A stretch of 64,000 nucleotides of DNA from Actinomadura rupiterrae. GTDB taxonomy: Bacteria; Actinomycetota; Actinomycetes; Streptosporangiales; Streptosporangiaceae. The translations under genes and the position numbers were made by a program. Positions within the stretch are counted from its first letter, which is position 1. Each line of letters opens with the position of its first letter. The stretch is from contig NZ_JAMZEA010000002.1 in NCBI RefSeq assembly GCF_024172125.1, forward strand, positions 372,001 to 436,000, read 5' to 3'. Below are positions 1-8,894 of the stretch, in pieces. Under the pieces are notes generated by a model. It did not search any database. It worked only from the letters and a program-made list of their open reading frames with translations, and was not told where the DNA came from.

Positions 1-84
1 TCAGCTGGGGGTTGTCGTGCCGGTGCGCGCTCAGCCCGCCGCCCGGCCCCAGCGCCCGGATCCCGGTCGTCGCCTCCGGCAGAT

Positions 85-196
85 GGCGGGTCGGCGGGCG
101 GTCTGACGGCATCACGGGCTCCGAAGGGCGGCGTGGCGGGTTGGCGGACGGTCTGACGGCATCACGGGCTCCGAAGGGTGGCGTGGCGGGTTGGCG
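85..196. repeat. 50-bp tandem repeat, two full copies and a partial third
   Basis: A 50-base unit beginning GGCGGGTCGGCGG and containing GGTCTGACGGCATCAC occurs at about 85-134 and 135-184 with few mismatches, and restarts at 185-196. It lies in the gap before the MFS gene. Each copy contains TGA, like the other short reiterations found at gene ends here, so it may mark the 3' end of a gene cut off by the left edge. Bases 1-84 show no gene I can support. Confidence 0.8.
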
Positions 197-255
197 ATAC
201 ATGATGGCGTGATGTCGGAAGCGCGACAAGGCCCGGCGACGCCACGCTGGACGAC

Positions 256-1455
256 ATGAGACGTTCGGTCCTGCTCCTGTCCACCGGGCACGCCTGCGTG
301 GACGTCTACCAGGGCGCGGTGCCCGCGCTCGTGCCGTTCCTGATCTCCGAGCGGCACTACAGCTACGCGGCCGCGTCGGCGGTGGTGCTCGCGGCGACGC
401 TGCTGTCGTCGGTCGTCCAGCCGGTGTTCGGGCTGCTGACCGACCGGTGGCGGATGCCGTGGCTGATCCCGGTCTCGATGCTGCTCGGCGGGACCGGCAT
501 CGCGGCGGCCGGGACGTCCGGGGACCACGCCGTGGTGTGGGCGCTCGTCGCGCTGTCCGGGCTGGGCGTCGCGGCGTACCATCCGGCGTCCGCGCGGCTC
601 GCGCGGGTCGTCACGCGCGGTGACCACGGCGGGATGAGCTGGTTCTCGCTCGGCGGCAACGTCGGGTTCGCCGCCGCGCCCCTGCTGGTCACGCCGCTGC
701 TGGCGGCGGGCGGACTGGGCGCGACGCCGTGGCTGGCGGTGCCCGCGGTGGCGGGCGCGCTGATGACCGTCCTGGTCGCGCGCGCTCCGGCTTCCGCGAG
801 CGCCGCGTCCGGGACGTCCGCCGGACGCCGGGACGACTGGCGCATGTTCGCGCGGCTGTCGCTGATGGTGACCTGCCGCTCGGTGGCGTTCTTCGGCGTG
901 AGCACGCTGCTCGCGGTCGTCGCGAAGCAGCGGATGCACGGCGGCTCGTCGGTCGGCGCGGCGGCGCTGTTCCTGCTGTTCGCGGGCGGCGCCGCCGGGA
1001 CCATCCTGGGCGGACGGCTCGCCGGGCGGTTCGGCCGCGTCCGCTGCACCCGCGCCGCGTACGCGCTGGCCGTGCCGTCCGTCGCCGGCGTCGCGTTCCT
1101 GCCCGGCCCGCTGGTGTTCCTCGGCATCGCGGCGACGGCGGCCACGCTGTACGTCCCGTTCTCGCTCCAGGTCACGCTCGGCCAGGACTACCTGCCCGGA
1201 CGCGTCGGAACCGCCGGCGGCGTCACGCTCGGCCTCGCGGTCAGCGTCGGCGGCGTCGCCAGCCCGGCGCTCGGCGCGCTCGCCGACCGGACCTCGCCGT
1301 CCGCCGCGCTCGTCCCGGTGATCGCCGTGCCCGCCCTGGCCTGGCTCCTCGCGCGGACGCTGCGCGAGCCCGAACCGATCGAGACCGCCTCCGGCCAACC
1401 TGACCCGGCCCGTGACCGAGAGTGCGGCGAGGCGTCCGCGCAGGCTCCGGCCTGA
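256..1455 (+). CDS. MFS transporter, fosmidomycin-resistance (Fsr) type
   Basis: A 399-aa integral membrane protein predicted to export small drugs or metabolites by proton antiport. The N-terminus runs straight into TM1 (STGHACVDVYQGAVPALVPF), and the region around residues 30-60 has the GLLTDRW loop typical of MFS. The GVAAYHPASARLARVV and SLGGNVGFA segments are characteristic of the Fsr subfamily. The length matches the family (about 400 aa). The ATG at 256 is the only start that keeps TM1 without a long soluble extension. The last 30 residues are polar and cytoplasmic. It lies 530 bp before the oxygenase operon on the same strand, so a role in self-resistance is possible but is inferred from position only. 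Confidence 0.85.
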   Translation: MRRSVLLLSTGHACVDVYQGAVPALVPFLISERHYSYAAASAVVLAATLLSSVVQPVFGLLTDRWRMPWLIPVSMLLGGTGIAAAGTSGDHAVVWALVALSGLGVAAYHPASARLARVVTRGDHGGMSWFSLGGNVGFAAAPLLVTPLLAAGGLGATPWLAVPAVAGALMTVLVARAPASASAASGTSAGRRDDWRMFARLSLMVTCRSVAFFGVSTLLAVVAKQRMHGGSSVGAAALFLLFAGGAAGTILGGRLAGRFGRVRCTRAAYALAVPSVAGVAFLPGPLVFLGIAATAATLYVPFSLQVTLGQDYLPGRVGTAGGVTLGLAVSVGGVASPALGALADRTSPSAALVPVIAVPALAWLLARTLREPEPIETASGQPDPARDRECGEASAQAPA

Positions 1456-1986
1456 GTCGCCGGAATGGCCGCGACCTGGGGATTCTCCGCCCGGTTTCGG
1501 ACCGCCTGGGAACCGTTGGCCGCGTTCGCGCGGTCCCGGCCGCCGTTCCGTACATGATCACGCTGCGTCAATTGTCGTAGACCGGCCGCCGGGCTTTCCT
1601 GGGAAGATCACCGAGCGTGACGGGAAGGTCGGGAAAACAATCTGGACCTCCCTCTCGAAATCCGCTTATCCTACGGTCGTCGTTCGCGGGACCGGCGGTA
1701 TCTGTCGCCCTTCCGTCCCCCGGGCGGACTCTCGACTTCAACGCGCAACGGATCAATGCCGATTCAGCTGCCCAGGGGGGGGACGTGTAGATGTTGGCCG
1801 CGTGCTGCACTCTTTCGGACGGAATCTCGGTCCCGACCTGAACGCTCGCTGAGCAAGGCCCCAGTTTTTCCTGAAAACACTTCCAGCCGCTTCGCCTAAA
1901 GGCGGATCCGGGTGTCTCGCCATGCCGCAAAACGGCTGAGAAGGAATCACGACCATCGCTCCACCCCACGGGATGGTTTGCCTTAC
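1456..1986 (+). other. 530-bp non-coding gap upstream of the oxygenase operon
   Basis: No convincing gene is visible. The stretch is less GC-rich than its surroundings and probably carries the promoter of the operon that starts at 1987. I see no clear ribosome site directly before ATG 1987. An in-frame GTG at 1912, preceded by AAAGGCGG, would add 25 basic residues and is the main alternative start. Confidence 0.4.
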
Positions 1987-3378
1987 ATGACAATCCAGGA
2001 ACAAAGCCTGCCCGTTTTCGCATCGGACGGGGAGGTCCTGCGCGACCGGGTTGCGTCTTTCGCGGCGAACCAGTTGTTCGGCGGCCGGCCGGACCTGCTG
2101 CACGGGCCCAACCCCTACCGGCGCACGCTGGTGCCGGAGGCGCTGGCGGAGGTCGACTTCGACCGGCCGCTCGGGGCGCGCGAGTTCGCGTCCTCCCGGG
2201 CGCTGACGGTCCACCGGATCCTCGGCACCTACTACGAGTCGGAGACCGTGCTGCTCCCCGAGCAGGGCCTCGCCGGCCTGCGGCCCGACTTCGAGGCCTT
2301 CTACGGCGAGGAGCTGCGCCGGATCAGGGAGTCGTCCCTGTCCGACCTGGAGCGCTTCGCCTTCGGCTTCCTCGACGGGGAGGTGGAGGTCAGCGGCGAC
2401 TGCACGCCGGAGGTGCTCGACACCTACCTGCGCCACCTGGTGGACGAGGCCGCGCGCGGCGACTCGCCCGCGCTGGACGCGATCGCGACCGCCGCCGACC
2501 GGCCCGCCGCCGCCGACACCTACCTCGTCCAGCTCGCCCTGGACGGCCTGACCGAGGCCTCGGCGATGTCGCGCAACCTCGGCGGCGCGTACGGGCCGGA
2601 GCAGTCGGCGCTGTTCAAGGTGTTCATCGACGAGTTCGGCTACGGCGTGCACGAGTCGAAGCACACCACGATCTTCACCAAGATGCTGGGCAGCCGGGGC
2701 ATGGCGTCGCACGTGCACGCCTACTGGAACTTCTACCTGCCCGGCCCGATCGCGATCAACAACCACTACTACCTGCTGTCCCGGGACCACGCGAAGTTCT
2801 TCCGGTACGCGGGCGCGGTCGCCTACGCCGAGGCCGTCTTCGCACCGGCCTTCGTCAAGATGATCAAGGTGTTCCGGGACGTCTTCGGCGACGACGTCGA
2901 CCTGCACTACTGCGACGAGCACGCGCACATCGACGAGCACCACGGCCGGATCACCCGGGAGGAGATCCTGCTCGCGCTCGCCGAGCGGCACGGGAACCAC
3001 GTCGTCCCCGAGCTGATGCGCGGCATCGCGGAGGCGCGGATGCTCGGCGGCTGGTTCGAGGACGACACCGCCGCGCAGATCACCTGGTCCGACACCATCC
3101 CCCGGCACCGGGAGCTGGCCGCGGACGCCACGCTCGACGGCCCGCCCGAGCGGGCCGAGCGGACCCGCGGAGCGGCGTTCCACACCCGCAACCACGACCA
3201 CGCCGTGGTCCTGGAGATCGAGGACGGCGAGGCCGAGCTCGTGACCAGCGCCACCGGCACTCCCACGCCCCTCGCCAAGGGCGACGCGGTGCTCGTCCCG
3301 GCCGGACGCGTGTACGGGGTCCGCGCGCTGTCGGACGCCTCGTCCCACCTCCTGCACCCCGTCCGGACGAGCGCATGA
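1987..3378 (+). CDS. SznF-like diiron (haem-oxygenase-fold) N-oxygenase with C-terminal cupin, copy 1
   Basis: A 463-aa protein with the architecture of SznF/StzF: an N-terminal arm, a haem-oxygenase-like diiron domain and a C-terminal cupin. The diiron ligand set recalled for SznF (E189, E215, H225, E281, H311, D315, H318) is found here at E190, E216, H226, E282, H312, D316 and H319, a constant offset of one. The last three form the motif HAHIDEHH. The cupin keeps H403 and H405 (NHDHAVV), but the third expected histidine is Y443 (VPAGRVYGV). Predicted role: O2-dependent N-hydroxylation of an arginine-type guanidine; the cupin rearrangement to an N-nitrosourea is doubtful. The stop overlaps the Rieske start (ATGA). 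The start is uncertain: GTG 1912 is possible. Confidence 0.85.
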   Translation: MTIQEQSLPVFASDGEVLRDRVASFAANQLFGGRPDLLHGPNPYRRTLVPEALAEVDFDRPLGAREFASSRALTVHRILGTYYESETVLLPEQGLAGLRPDFEAFYGEELRRIRESSLSDLERFAFGFLDGEVEVSGDCTPEVLDTYLRHLVDEAARGDSPALDAIATAADRPAAADTYLVQLALDGLTEASAMSRNLGGAYGPEQSALFKVFIDEFGYGVHESKHTTIFTKMLGSRGMASHVHAYWNFYLPGPIAINNHYYLLSRDHAKFFRYAGAVAYAEAVFAPAFVKMIKVFRDVFGDDVDLHYCDEHAHIDEHHGRITREEILLALAERHGNHVVPELMRGIAEARMLGGWFEDDTAAQITWSDTIPRHRELAADATLDGPPERAERTRGAAFHTRNHDHAVVLEIEDGEAELVTSATGTPTPLAKGDAVLVPAGRVYGVRALSDASSHLLHPVRTSA

Positions 3379-3830
3379 GCCGCATCGTGGTGATGGACCT
3401 GCGCGAGCACAACACCGTCCTCGCAGGTCACGACCGCTACTTCGTGCTCGTCGGCCCGGACGGCGACTCGCACCTCGTCCGCGACTGGTGCCCGCACCGC
3501 GGCGGGCCGCTCAGCCTGTCCCGGCTGACGCCGGACGGGCGCCGGCTGACCTGCCCGTGGCACGGCACCAAGGTCGGCGTCGCCGCCGTCCGCCGCACCG
3601 GCCTGCCCATGGTGCGCAGCGGCGACGAGGCGATCGTGCTGCTGCCGGACACCCCGGACGACGTGCCCGTGACGCTCGTCCACAAGCGGATCCTGGCCAA
3701 CCTCCCGCCCGAGGACCCCGACCGTCCCGGATCGGACGGCCCGGACGGTTCGGCCGGTCCGGCCGGTCCCGCCGGGACGGTCGAAGACTGCGCGGAACTC
3801 CCTGCCCTGCCCTGCGAGGAGCAACGATGA
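3375..3830 (+). CDS. Rieske [2Fe-2S] protein
   Basis: A 151-aa soluble protein with a canonical Rieske cluster motif: CPHRGG at residues 39-44 and CPWHG about 20 residues later, supplying two Cys and two His ligands. There is no oxygenase catalytic domain, so it is ferredoxin-sized and probably an electron donor. The last 40 residues are rich in Pro, Gly and Asp (GPDGSAGPAGPAG) and look disordered. Its ATG overlaps the stop of the first diiron oxygenase and its stop overlaps the methyltransferase start, so the three are translated together. The simplest reading is electron delivery to the diiron sites of the two oxygenases in this operon. That pairing is inferred from context. Confidence 0.9.
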   Translation: MSRIVVMDLREHNTVLAGHDRYFVLVGPDGDSHLVRDWCPHRGGPLSLSRLTPDGRRLTCPWHGTKVGVAAVRRTGLPMVRSGDEAIVLLPDTPDDVPVTLVHKRILANLPPEDPDRPGSDGPDGSAGPAGPAGTVEDCAELPALPCEEQR

Positions 3831-4915
3831 GCGAAGATCTGCACGAGGTCGTCCTCCCGGCGGACGCGAGCGGCGCCGTGGACCGGGTCGTGGCCGAGTT
3901 CATCCGGCGCGGCCATGCGCTGCACGAGTCCGGCATGTACGACAAGGCCATCGAGGAGTTCGAGCTCGCGCTGGCGCTGGACGGCGACAACCGCGAGGCC
4001 ATGCTCGGGCAGAACCGGGCGATCCGGCGGCACGTCCCGCGCTGGCACTGGGAGATGCTGCACGACCGGGAGCGCGCCGACCTGTACGACCGGGCCATCA
4101 GCCAGGTCGTCCGGCCGGACCGGCGGGTGCTGGACATCGGCACCGGCACCGGCCTGCTGTCGATGATGGCCGCCCGCGCCGGGGCCCGCGAGGTGACCGC
4201 CTGCGAGGGGCAGCCCGCCGTCGCGGCCGTCGCGAAGCAGATCATCCGGGCCGCGGGGCACGAGCAGGTGATCACCGTGGTGTCGAAGCGGTCGACCGCG
4301 ATGCGGGTGCCGGCCGACATGCCCGCCCGCGCGGACATCCTCATCACCGAGACGATCGACTGCGCGCTGCTGGGCGAGGGCATCCTCGGCACGATCGCGC
4401 ACGCCCGCGAGCACCTGCTGACCGACGACGCGCTGATCCTCCCGTCCGCCGGGCGGGTGTTCGCGCAGCTGGTGGAGAGCGACACGCTGTTCCAGAAGAA
4501 CCACGTCGGCAAGCTCTACGGGTTCGACCTGTCGGAGTTCAACAGCCTCGCCTCGCTGGAGTACTTCGACTCGCGGCTGCGCAACCACCAGTGGCGCCCG
4601 CTGTCGGAGCCGATGGAGATCTTCGCGTTCGACTTCTACAAGGACGGCCCGGACGAGCGCCGCGCCGAGTTCGTCGTCTCGCCGACGGCCGAGGGGCGCG
4701 CGCACGCGATCGTGTTCTGGTTCGAGCTCGACCTCGTCCCCGGGATCGGGCTGACGAACTCGCCGAGCAACCCGCAGTCGCACTGGAAGCAGGCCGTCCA
4801 GTGCCTGCCGGACCCGCTCCAGGTGCGGCCCGCCGAGCCCCTTCTCCTGGACGCCCGGCACGACGGCATCTCCATCCACTTCACCGCCGTCAGCATGGGG
4901 GAGACGACGCCATGA
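3827..4915 (+). CDS. SznE-like (PRMT-fold) L-arginine N-methyltransferase with N-terminal TPR
   Basis: A 362-aa S-adenosylmethionine methyltransferase of the protein arginine methyltransferase fold. Residues about 22-62 form a TPR-like helical hairpin. Motif I is VLDIGTGTGLLS (101-112). The PRMT double-E loop is present as E175 and E184 in TETIDCALLGEG, and the THW-type loop reads SHWKQ at 318-322. SznE of the streptozotocin pathway is a PRMT homologue that methylates free L-arginine to N-omega-methylarginine, the substrate of SznF. Lying between two SznF-like genes, this enzyme most likely does the same. Methylation of a protein or peptide arginine is the alternative. ATGA overlaps join it to both neighbours. 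Confidence 0.85.
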   Translation: MSEDLHEVVLPADASGAVDRVVAEFIRRGHALHESGMYDKAIEEFELALALDGDNREAMLGQNRAIRRHVPRWHWEMLHDRERADLYDRAISQVVRPDRRVLDIGTGTGLLSMMAARAGAREVTACEGQPAVAAVAKQIIRAAGHEQVITVVSKRSTAMRVPADMPARADILITETIDCALLGEGILGTIAHAREHLLTDDALILPSAGRVFAQLVESDTLFQKNHVGKLYGFDLSEFNSLASLEYFDSRLRNHQWRPLSEPMEIFAFDFYKDGPDERRAEFVVSPTAEGRAHAIVFWFELDLVPGIGLTNSPSNPQSHWKQAVQCLPDPLQVRPAEPLLLDARHDGISIHFTAVSMGETTP

Positions 4916-6300
4916 CCGACCCCACGACCCAGAGCGATCTCGACGAGTACGGCGCGCTGCCGATCTTCCGTCCCGGTCCCGAGCTGTACGTCGAGGCCAA
5001 CCCCTACCGGCGTCCCCTCGGAGAGACCGGGAAGGCCGAGTTCGCGGAGCCCGCGACCGAGGCGGAGTTCCTGAGCCACCGGCACCTCATCGCGAGCCGC
5101 ATCCTCTGCAACGTCTACGAGAGCGAGATGGTCCTGCTCCCGGAGGACGGGGTGGGGCCGGTCAAGGGCGACTTCGACCAGTTCTACGGGCCCGAGGTGC
5201 GGCGGCTGCACGACGCGATGCGCCCGTCCCTGGAGCGCTACTCCTTCGGCCTGCTGGAACGGCTCGAAGCGCCCCCGGTCCGGACGGTCGAGGAGCTGGA
5301 GGCGTACTTCCTCGGCGAGGTCGAGGGCGCCGGAGCCCCGCCGGACGCGTCGGGCAACAACCCGGCCGTGGACGCAGCCGCCCGGCTGACCGGATCGATG
5401 CGCGCCATCGTCGAGTGCCCCGAGCCCGAGGACGCGGCCCGGCTGAACCTGATCCAGCTCGCCCTGGACGGCCTGACCGAGGCGTCCGCGATGGCCGGCA
5501 ACCTCGCCGGCTTCTACGGCCCCGAGCAGTCGGAGCTGTTCAAGGTCTTCACCGACGAGTTCGGCTACGGCGTCTACCGCGCCAAGCACAGCACGCTGTT
5601 CCGGGGGATGGTCTCCAGCATCGGGCTGCGCACCGACGTGCACGCCTACTGGAACTTCTACCTGACCAGCTCGCTCGCGGGCGCGAACTACTTCAACTAC
5701 CTCACCAAGAACCACCGGGGCGTGTTCCGGTACATGGGCGCGGTGAGCTACCTGGAGTGGCTGTTCGCGCAGGGCTTCGCCGACATGGGCACGATGCTGC
5801 GGACGGTCTTCGGCGACCGGGCCGACACGAGGTACACCGACGAGCACGCGCACATCGACATCCACCACGGCCGGATGACGTTCGAGAACCTGCTGCTCGG
5901 GCTGGCCCGGCGGCACGGCGAGGCGGTCGTCCCCGAGCTGGTCCGCGGCATCGTGGAGACCAAGGAGCTGCTCCGGCTCGGCGACGCCGACTTCCAGGCG
6001 CAGATCGCCTGGGCCTCGTCGCTCGACGAGCACACCCGGCTCGGCACCAAGCTCGCGTCCTCGGCCGCCGATGACGGCACCGCGACCGTGCTCAAGCCCG
6101 GCGACCCGTTCAGCACGCGGGTGCACGACGGCGACCGGCTGGTCGAGGTGACCGGCGGCGAGGCCGAGGTGCACGCCTGGGCCACCGACACCCCGCACCG
6201 CCTCGGCGCGGGCGAGACGCTCCTGGTCCCGGCGGGCCGGCTGTACGGCCTGCGGGCCGCCGCGCCGCGCGCCGAGGTCGCCGTCCGCCCCGTCCGATGA
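4912..6300 (+). CDS. SznF-like diiron (haem-oxygenase-fold) N-oxygenase with degenerate cupin, copy 2
   Basis: A 462-aa paralogue of the protein at 1987-3378. All seven diiron ligands are conserved at the same numbering: E190, E216, H226, E282, H312, D316 and H319 (DEHAHIDIHHG). The cupin is more eroded than in copy 1: HxH has become H405-x-G407, and the third ligand is again Tyr (VPAGRLYGL, Y445). The cupin therefore probably no longer binds iron. Two oxygenases behind one methyltransferase suggest two successive or alternative N-oxidations, or a heterodimer, since SznF is dimeric through its N-terminal region. Its ATG overlaps the methyltransferase stop. A 57-bp gap separates it from the first ATP-grasp gene. 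Confidence 0.85.
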   Translation: MTDPTTQSDLDEYGALPIFRPGPELYVEANPYRRPLGETGKAEFAEPATEAEFLSHRHLIASRILCNVYESEMVLLPEDGVGPVKGDFDQFYGPEVRRLHDAMRPSLERYSFGLLERLEAPPVRTVEELEAYFLGEVEGAGAPPDASGNNPAVDAAARLTGSMRAIVECPEPEDAARLNLIQLALDGLTEASAMAGNLAGFYGPEQSELFKVFTDEFGYGVYRAKHSTLFRGMVSSIGLRTDVHAYWNFYLTSSLAGANYFNYLTKNHRGVFRYMGAVSYLEWLFAQGFADMGTMLRTVFGDRADTRYTDEHAHIDIHHGRMTFENLLLGLARRHGEAVVPELVRGIVETKELLRLGDADFQAQIAWASSLDEHTRLGTKLASSAADDGTATVLKPGDPFSTRVHDGDRLVEVTGGEAEVHAWATDTPHRLGAGETLLVPAGRLYGLRAAAPRAEVAVRPVR

Positions 6301-6357
6301 CGGCGCCGCACGCCGTCCCGAGGCGGCACCGCACGCCCCCCACCCGATGAAGGACCG

Positions 6358-7590
6358 ATGGAAAAGCCACTCCTGATCGTCGTCGCGAGCAGCTACGCGG
6401 CGTACCGCTCCTACATCTTCCGGACGGTGTCGTCCCGGTACCGGTTGTGGCTGCTCAACCCGGCCCCGCCCACGTGGGAACTGCCCTACATCGAGGGCTG
6501 CACCGTCGTGAACTGCCTCGACCAGGACGCGCTGACCGAGGCCGCCGCGGCGGTCGCCCGCGAGCACAAGGTGGCGGGCTTCTACTGCTACGACGAGGTG
6601 TACATCGAGACCGCGGCGTGGGCCGGCGCCGCGCTCGGCCTCCAGACGCTCGACCCGGCGGCGGTCGCCCGCTGCCGGGACAAGACCGCGACCCGGCAGG
6701 CGCTGGAGAAGGCCGGGATCCCGCAGCCGGCGTCCCGTCCGGTCGCGACGCTGGACGAGGCGCGCGAGTTCGCCGAGCGGACCGGCTACCCGGTCATCCT
6801 CAAGCCGCGCAACCTCGGCGGCAGCCTCGGCCTGCGCAAGGTCGAGCGTCCCGAGGACCTCGCGGCCGCCTTCGAGGTCACCAAGGGCGCGGTCGTCCCG
6901 GGCATCCAGCGGTTCGAGGACCAGGTGATCATCGAGGAGTTCCTGGACGGCCCCGAGGTCTCCATCGACTCGGTGGTCTTCGAGGGCGAGTGCACCCCGA
7001 TGATCGTCGGACGCAAGGTGCTCGGCGAGTCCGAGTCGATGGCGTTCGAGGAGATCGGCCACGACGTGGACGGCAACGACCCGCTACTGGACGACCCGGG
7101 CGCGGTCGACCTGGTCCGCCGCACGCACGAGGCGCTCGGCTTCGACAACGGCTTCACGCACGCCGAGTACAAGGTCACCCCGAAGGGCCTGTACGCGATC
7201 GAGGTCAACGCCCGGCTCGGCGGCGGCATGATCCCCTACCTCGGCATGCTGACCTCCGGCACGGACGCGGCGCTCGCCGCCGCCGACGTCGCCGCCGGAC
7301 GCCGTCCGACCGTCGCGTTCCCCGACCCGCGCCGCGCCGCCTCGGTCCGCTTCGCCTACCCGGCGTACGACATGCAGGTCGAGACCGCGCGGGCGCGCGA
7401 GGAGCTGCTCGTCCCGCCGATCCACGAGATGGGAATGAGCGCGGTGCCGGGCATGACGGTGAAGCTGCCGCCGCACGGCCTCGCCCGCTCCGGCTACGTC
7501 ATCGCGATCGGGGCGACCCTGGAGGAGTCCCGCGCGGCGGTGGCCGACCCCGCCCGGTTCTTCGAGATCACCGGGAAGCCCCTGTCGTGA
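6358..7590 (+). CDS. ATP-grasp carboxylate-amine ligase 1
   Basis: A 410-aa ligase of the ATP-grasp superfamily, close to L-amino-acid ligase and carbamoyl-phosphate-synthase-type enzymes. It has an N-terminal Rossmann-like pre-ATP-grasp domain (residues 1-100). The central ATP-grasp domain includes GYPVILKPRNLGGSLGL and the metal-binding segment AIEVNARLGGG. The C-terminal lid contains GYVIAIGATLEESRAAV. Such enzymes activate a carboxylate as acyl phosphate and couple it to an amine. ATG 6358 follows a GAAGGA ribosome site. The stop overlaps the MFS start (GTGA). It probably builds an amide on the oxidised arginine product; the substrate is unknown. Confidence 0.85.
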   Translation: MEKPLLIVVASSYAAYRSYIFRTVSSRYRLWLLNPAPPTWELPYIEGCTVVNCLDQDALTEAAAAVAREHKVAGFYCYDEVYIETAAWAGAALGLQTLDPAAVARCRDKTATRQALEKAGIPQPASRPVATLDEAREFAERTGYPVILKPRNLGGSLGLRKVERPEDLAAAFEVTKGAVVPGIQRFEDQVIIEEFLDGPEVSIDSVVFEGECTPMIVGRKVLGESESMAFEEIGHDVDGNDPLLDDPGAVDLVRRTHEALGFDNGFTHAEYKVTPKGLYAIEVNARLGGGMIPYLGMLTSGTDAALAAADVAAGRRPTVAFPDPRRAASVRFAYPAYDMQVETARAREELLVPPIHEMGMSAVPGMTVKLPPHGLARSGYVIAIGATLEESRAAVADPARFFEITGKPLS

Positions 7591-8894
7591 GCGCGAAGAC
7601 AGGGGGCGGCGCGCAGGCGGAGGGCGGCGCGAAGGCCGATGTGACCGTCCTGCGGACGCTCCGGGAGATGCCGAGCACGGTCCGCGTGCTCATGATCGGC
7701 AACCTGGTCAGCAACCTGGCGGCCTTCCTCAACGCGTTCCTGGTGCTGTACCTGCTGCACGAGGGCTTCACCGCGTGGGAGAGCGGGGTGGTGCTGACCG
7801 CGCTGATGGTCGGCCGCATCCTCGGCAGCGCCGCCGGCGGGACGGCCGCCGACCGGTTCGGCTACCGCTGGACGATCATCGGCTCGACCGCCGCCACGGC
7901 GGCGCTGACCGCCGCGATCGTGTACGTCCCGAACGTCTGGGTCGGCGTGCTGGTCGCGGGCGGCGCGGGCCTGACCGCGACCTCGTTCCGTCCGGCCGCG
8001 ATGGCCCGGGTCGTCGAGCTGACGCCGGACGAGCGCCAGGTCATGACGTTCTCGATCTGGCGCGCGACCTTCAACATCGGGTCCACGCTCGGCCCGCTCG
8101 GCGCGGCGCTGCTGCTGACCTGGTTCGGCTCCTACGTCCCGCTGTTCTTCGCGGACGCGGCGACCTCGCTGTGCTACGGCCTGGTCGCCCTGCTCGTCCT
8201 GCCCGCCGACGCCGCGCGCACCGGACGCAAGAAGGACGGCCAGCAGGCGGAAAAGGCCGCGAAGCAGCCCGCGCCCGGCTACCGGAAGGTCTTCGCGGAC
8301 GGCCGGTTCGTGCTGGTCGTCCTCGGCCTCTTCCTGACCTCGGTCGCCTACATCCAGATGAACTCGTCGCTGCCGCTGTTCGTCACCGACTCGGGCTTCG
8401 ACAGCCGGATCTACGCGGTGATGCTCGCGATCAACGGCGGCATGGTGATCGCGCTCGAACTCTGGCTGTCCAAGTGGACCCAGAAGGCGCCGATCGGCAT
8501 CCCGATGGCGGCGGGCATGGCGCTGCTCGGCCTCGGCTACCTGACCTACCTCGGCCCGTCCATGACCTGGGTCCTGATCGCCGGGACGATCGTCTGGACC
8601 TGCGGCGAGCTGGTCGCCGCCCCGTCGATGCTCGCCTACCCGGGCCTGGTGGCCCCCGCCGAGCTGCGCGGCCGCTACATCGGCCTCGCCACGCTCGCCA
8701 CCCAGATCGCCTACAGCGCTGGCCCGGTCGTCGGGGTCACCGCGTGGCACTGGTGGGGCACGAAGCTGTGGGTCCTCACCGGCGCCTGCGCCGGGGCCGC
8801 GGCGGTCTGCGTGGCCCTGGGCGCCGGGTTGCGGACCCGGCCCAAGCCGCGCGAGTTGCACGTCTCCAAAGAAAGAGAAAGTGAGCCAGCATGA
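7587..8894 (+). CDS. MFS transporter, probable product exporter
   Basis: A 435-aa major facilitator protein with 12 predicted membrane segments and a lysine-rich central cytoplasmic loop near residues 210-230 (RTGRKKDGQQAEKAAKQ). It has the MFS loop-2/3 motif GGTAADRFGYRW around residues 85-98. The GTG start overlaps the preceding ATP-grasp stop, and the stop overlaps the next ATP-grasp start. Being embedded between two ligase genes argues strongly that it exports the product of this operon and so may give self-protection. A less likely reading is substrate uptake. Confidence 0.88.
   Translation: MSAKTGGGAQAEGGAKADVTVLRTLREMPSTVRVLMIGNLVSNLAAFLNAFLVLYLLHEGFTAWESGVVLTALMVGRILGSAAGGTAADRFGYRWTIIGSTAATAALTAAIVYVPNVWVGVLVAGGAGLTATSFRPAAMARVVELTPDERQVMTFSIWRATFNIGSTLGPLGAALLLTWFGSYVPLFFADAATSLCYGLVALLVLPADAARTGRKKDGQQAEKAAKQPAPGYRKVFADGRFVLVVLGLFLTSVAYIQMNSSLPLFVTDSGFDSRIYAVMLAINGGMVIALELWLSKWTQKAPIGIPMAAGMALLGLGYLTYLGPSMTWVLIAGTIVWTCGELVAAPSMLAYPGLVAPAELRGRYIGLATLATQIAYSAGPVVGVTAWHWWGTKLWVLTGACAGAAAVCVALGAGLRTRPKPRELHVSKERESEPA

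Noticed and set aside
1912..1986. GTG 1912 as start of the first diiron oxygenase
   Set aside because: It would add 25 basic residues not seen in the paralogue; ligand numbering matches SznF and copy 2 when ATG 1987 is used. Kept as an alternative only.
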